A DNA stretch of 8,175 bases. Source: Bacteroidota bacterium. Its GTDB lineage: Bacteria; Bacteroidota; Bacteroidia; JACCXN01. The DNA lies in NCBI GenBank assembly GCA_947462515.1, contig CANHPJ010000056.1:1-8175 (forward strand), given 5' to 3'. A program made the translations under genes and the position numbers. This document shows positions 7,259 through 8,175 of the stretch, piece by piece (positions within the stretch are counted from its first letter, which is position 1; each line of letters starts with the position of its first letter). The notes below the pieces were generated by a model. The model searched no databases. It was given only the letters and a program-made list of their open reading frames with translations, and had not been told where the DNA came from.

Positions 7259-8175
7259 ATGGAATTTAAGTTAAATACGATTGAAGAAGCAATAGAAGAA
7301 ATAAAAGCCGGTAAGGTAATTATTGTTGTAGATGATGAAGATCGCGAAAATGAAGGCGATTTTGTAGTCGCTGCAAGGTCAATCACTCCTGAGATAATAA
7401 ATTTTATGGCCACTCATGGACGTGGTTTAATATGCGCACCTTTAATTGAGGATAAGTGCAACGAACTTGGCTTAGAAATGATGGTTAGCTCAAACAATTC
7501 ACTTTATGAAACTCCCTTTACAGTTTCAGTTGATCTAATAGGTCATGGATGTACTACCGGTATTTCTGCAAGTGATAGAGCAAAGACTATAAAAGCATTA
7601 ATTGATCCAACTATAAAACCCGAAGAATTAGGTAAGCCAGGACATATTTTCCCTTTAAAAGCAAAAAGGGGTGGAGTATTGAGAAGAGCAGGTCATACTG
7701 AAGCAGCGATTGACTTGTCTCGACTGGCAGGATTTGAACCAGCGGGAGTTATTGTAGAAATAATGAATGAGGATGGCACAATGGCTCGTCTTCCTGATTT
7801 ATTTGAAATAGCCAAGCGTTTCAATTTAAAACTTGTTTCAATAAAAGATCTAATTGCATACCGAATAAATAAGGAAACTCTAATTAAGAAGGAAGTAACA
7901 GTTGATTTACCAACAAATGTTGGAGATTTCAAATTAACTGCTTTTACTCAAACTACTACCGGACAGGAACATTTGGCATTGGTTAAAGGTACTTGGTCAG
8001 TTGATGAACCTGTTTTAGTAAGAGTTCACTCTTCCTGTATTACAGGAGATATTTTTGGTTCATGCAGATGTGATTGTGGTCCACAATTGCAACGAGCTAT
8101 GGAAATTATTGAAAAGGAAGGTAAAGGGGTAATTGTTTATATGAACCAAGAGGGTAGAGGAATAGGTCTTATTAA
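7259..8175 (+). CDS. ribBA: Bifunctional 3,4-dihydroxy-2-butanone 4-phosphate synthase / GTP cyclohydrolase II, partial (C-terminus outside window)
   Basis: The two entry reactions of riboflavin synthesis on one chain: RibB makes the four-carbon unit from ribulose 5-phosphate, RibA opens GTP. The frame stays open to the window end, giving 305 residues; about 95 more are expected for a usual length near 400. In the RibB half (1 to about 205) the acidic metal/substrate loop DDEDRENEGD (25-34), THGRG (52-56), TGISASDRAKT (100-110) and RAGHTEA (143-149) are intact, so this half should be active. The RibA half starts near 210 and shows HSSCITGD (257-264) and SCRCDC (268-273); C260, C271 and C273 have the 11- and 13-residue spacing of the E. 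coli RibA zinc ligands. YMNQEGRGIGL (294-304) is the conserved GTP-site motif. The ATG at 7259 is preferred because an ATG seven bases upstream meets a stop after five codons. No riboswitch was seen in the leader. Confidence 0.96.
   Translation, partial: MEFKLNTIEEAIEEIKAGKVIIVVDDEDRENEGDFVVAARSITPEIINFMATHGRGLICAPLIEDKCNELGLEMMVSSNNSLYETPFTVSVDLIGHGCTTGISASDRAKTIKALIDPTIKPEELGKPGHIFPLKAKRGGVLRRAGHTEAAIDLSRLAGFEPAGVIVEIMNEDGTMARLPDLFEIAKRFNLKLVSIKDLIAYRINKETLIKKEVTVDLPTNVGDFKLTAFTQTTTGQEHLALVKGTWSVDEPVLVRVHSSCITGDIFGSCRCDCGPQLQRAMEIIEKEGKGVIVYMNQEGRGIGLI

Noticed and set aside
7693..7932. 79-codon antisense ORF in ribBA
   Set aside because: It lies inside the intact RibB domain and linker, whose motifs are all in the plus-strand frame.
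1..8175. Mobile elements, CRISPR arrays, defence or toxin-antitoxin systems
   Set aside because: No repeats with regular spacers, transposase or integrase motifs, or target duplications were seen; all recognised genes are metabolic or housekeeping.

Overview
The window looks like ordinary chromosomal DNA from a member of the Bacteroidota, probably of the Cytophagia/Flavobacteriia type. The evidence is the strong A+T bias with A/T-only gene leaders, the lack of Shine-Dalgarno sequences before the starts (A-rich leaders instead), a type III glutamine synthetase very close in length to the Bacteroides GlnN, a DUF5606-type protein (a family I associate with this phylum), a b5-free acyl desaturase and a fused RibBA. 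No mobile element, phage gene, tRNA, rRNA or CRISPR array was seen.

Layout: (1) positions 1-468, minus strand: the N-terminal 156 residues of a two-dinucleotide-fold flavoprotein of the dihydrolipoamide dehydrogenase/SthA superfamily, cut by the window edge. (2) 590-1648, minus strand: a membrane fatty acid desaturase with its own terminator at 537-568. (3) 1649-2118: a 470-bp divergent intergenic region with homopolymer tracts and small palindromes but no gene. (4) 2119-4311, plus strand: glnN, followed by a strong terminator. (5) 4532-5110, plus strand: a DUF5606-like protein with an acidic-then-basic low-complexity tail, also followed by a strong terminator. (6) 5252-6982, plus strand: an M3-family zinc oligoendopeptidase. 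(7) 7259-8175, plus strand: ribBA, cut by the right edge inside the GTP cyclohydrolase II domain.

The genes do not form one pathway. They cover membrane lipid unsaturation, ammonia assimilation, peptide turnover and riboflavin synthesis, and each seems to be its own transcription unit: three clear hairpin terminators and gaps of 121 to 470 bp separate most of them. No convincing new multi-gene system is present. The items most worth following up are the flavoprotein, in which both cysteines of the usual redox disulfide are replaced, a 35-codon ORF that overlaps the ribBA start, and the leader region of glnN with its G7 and A/T tracts.
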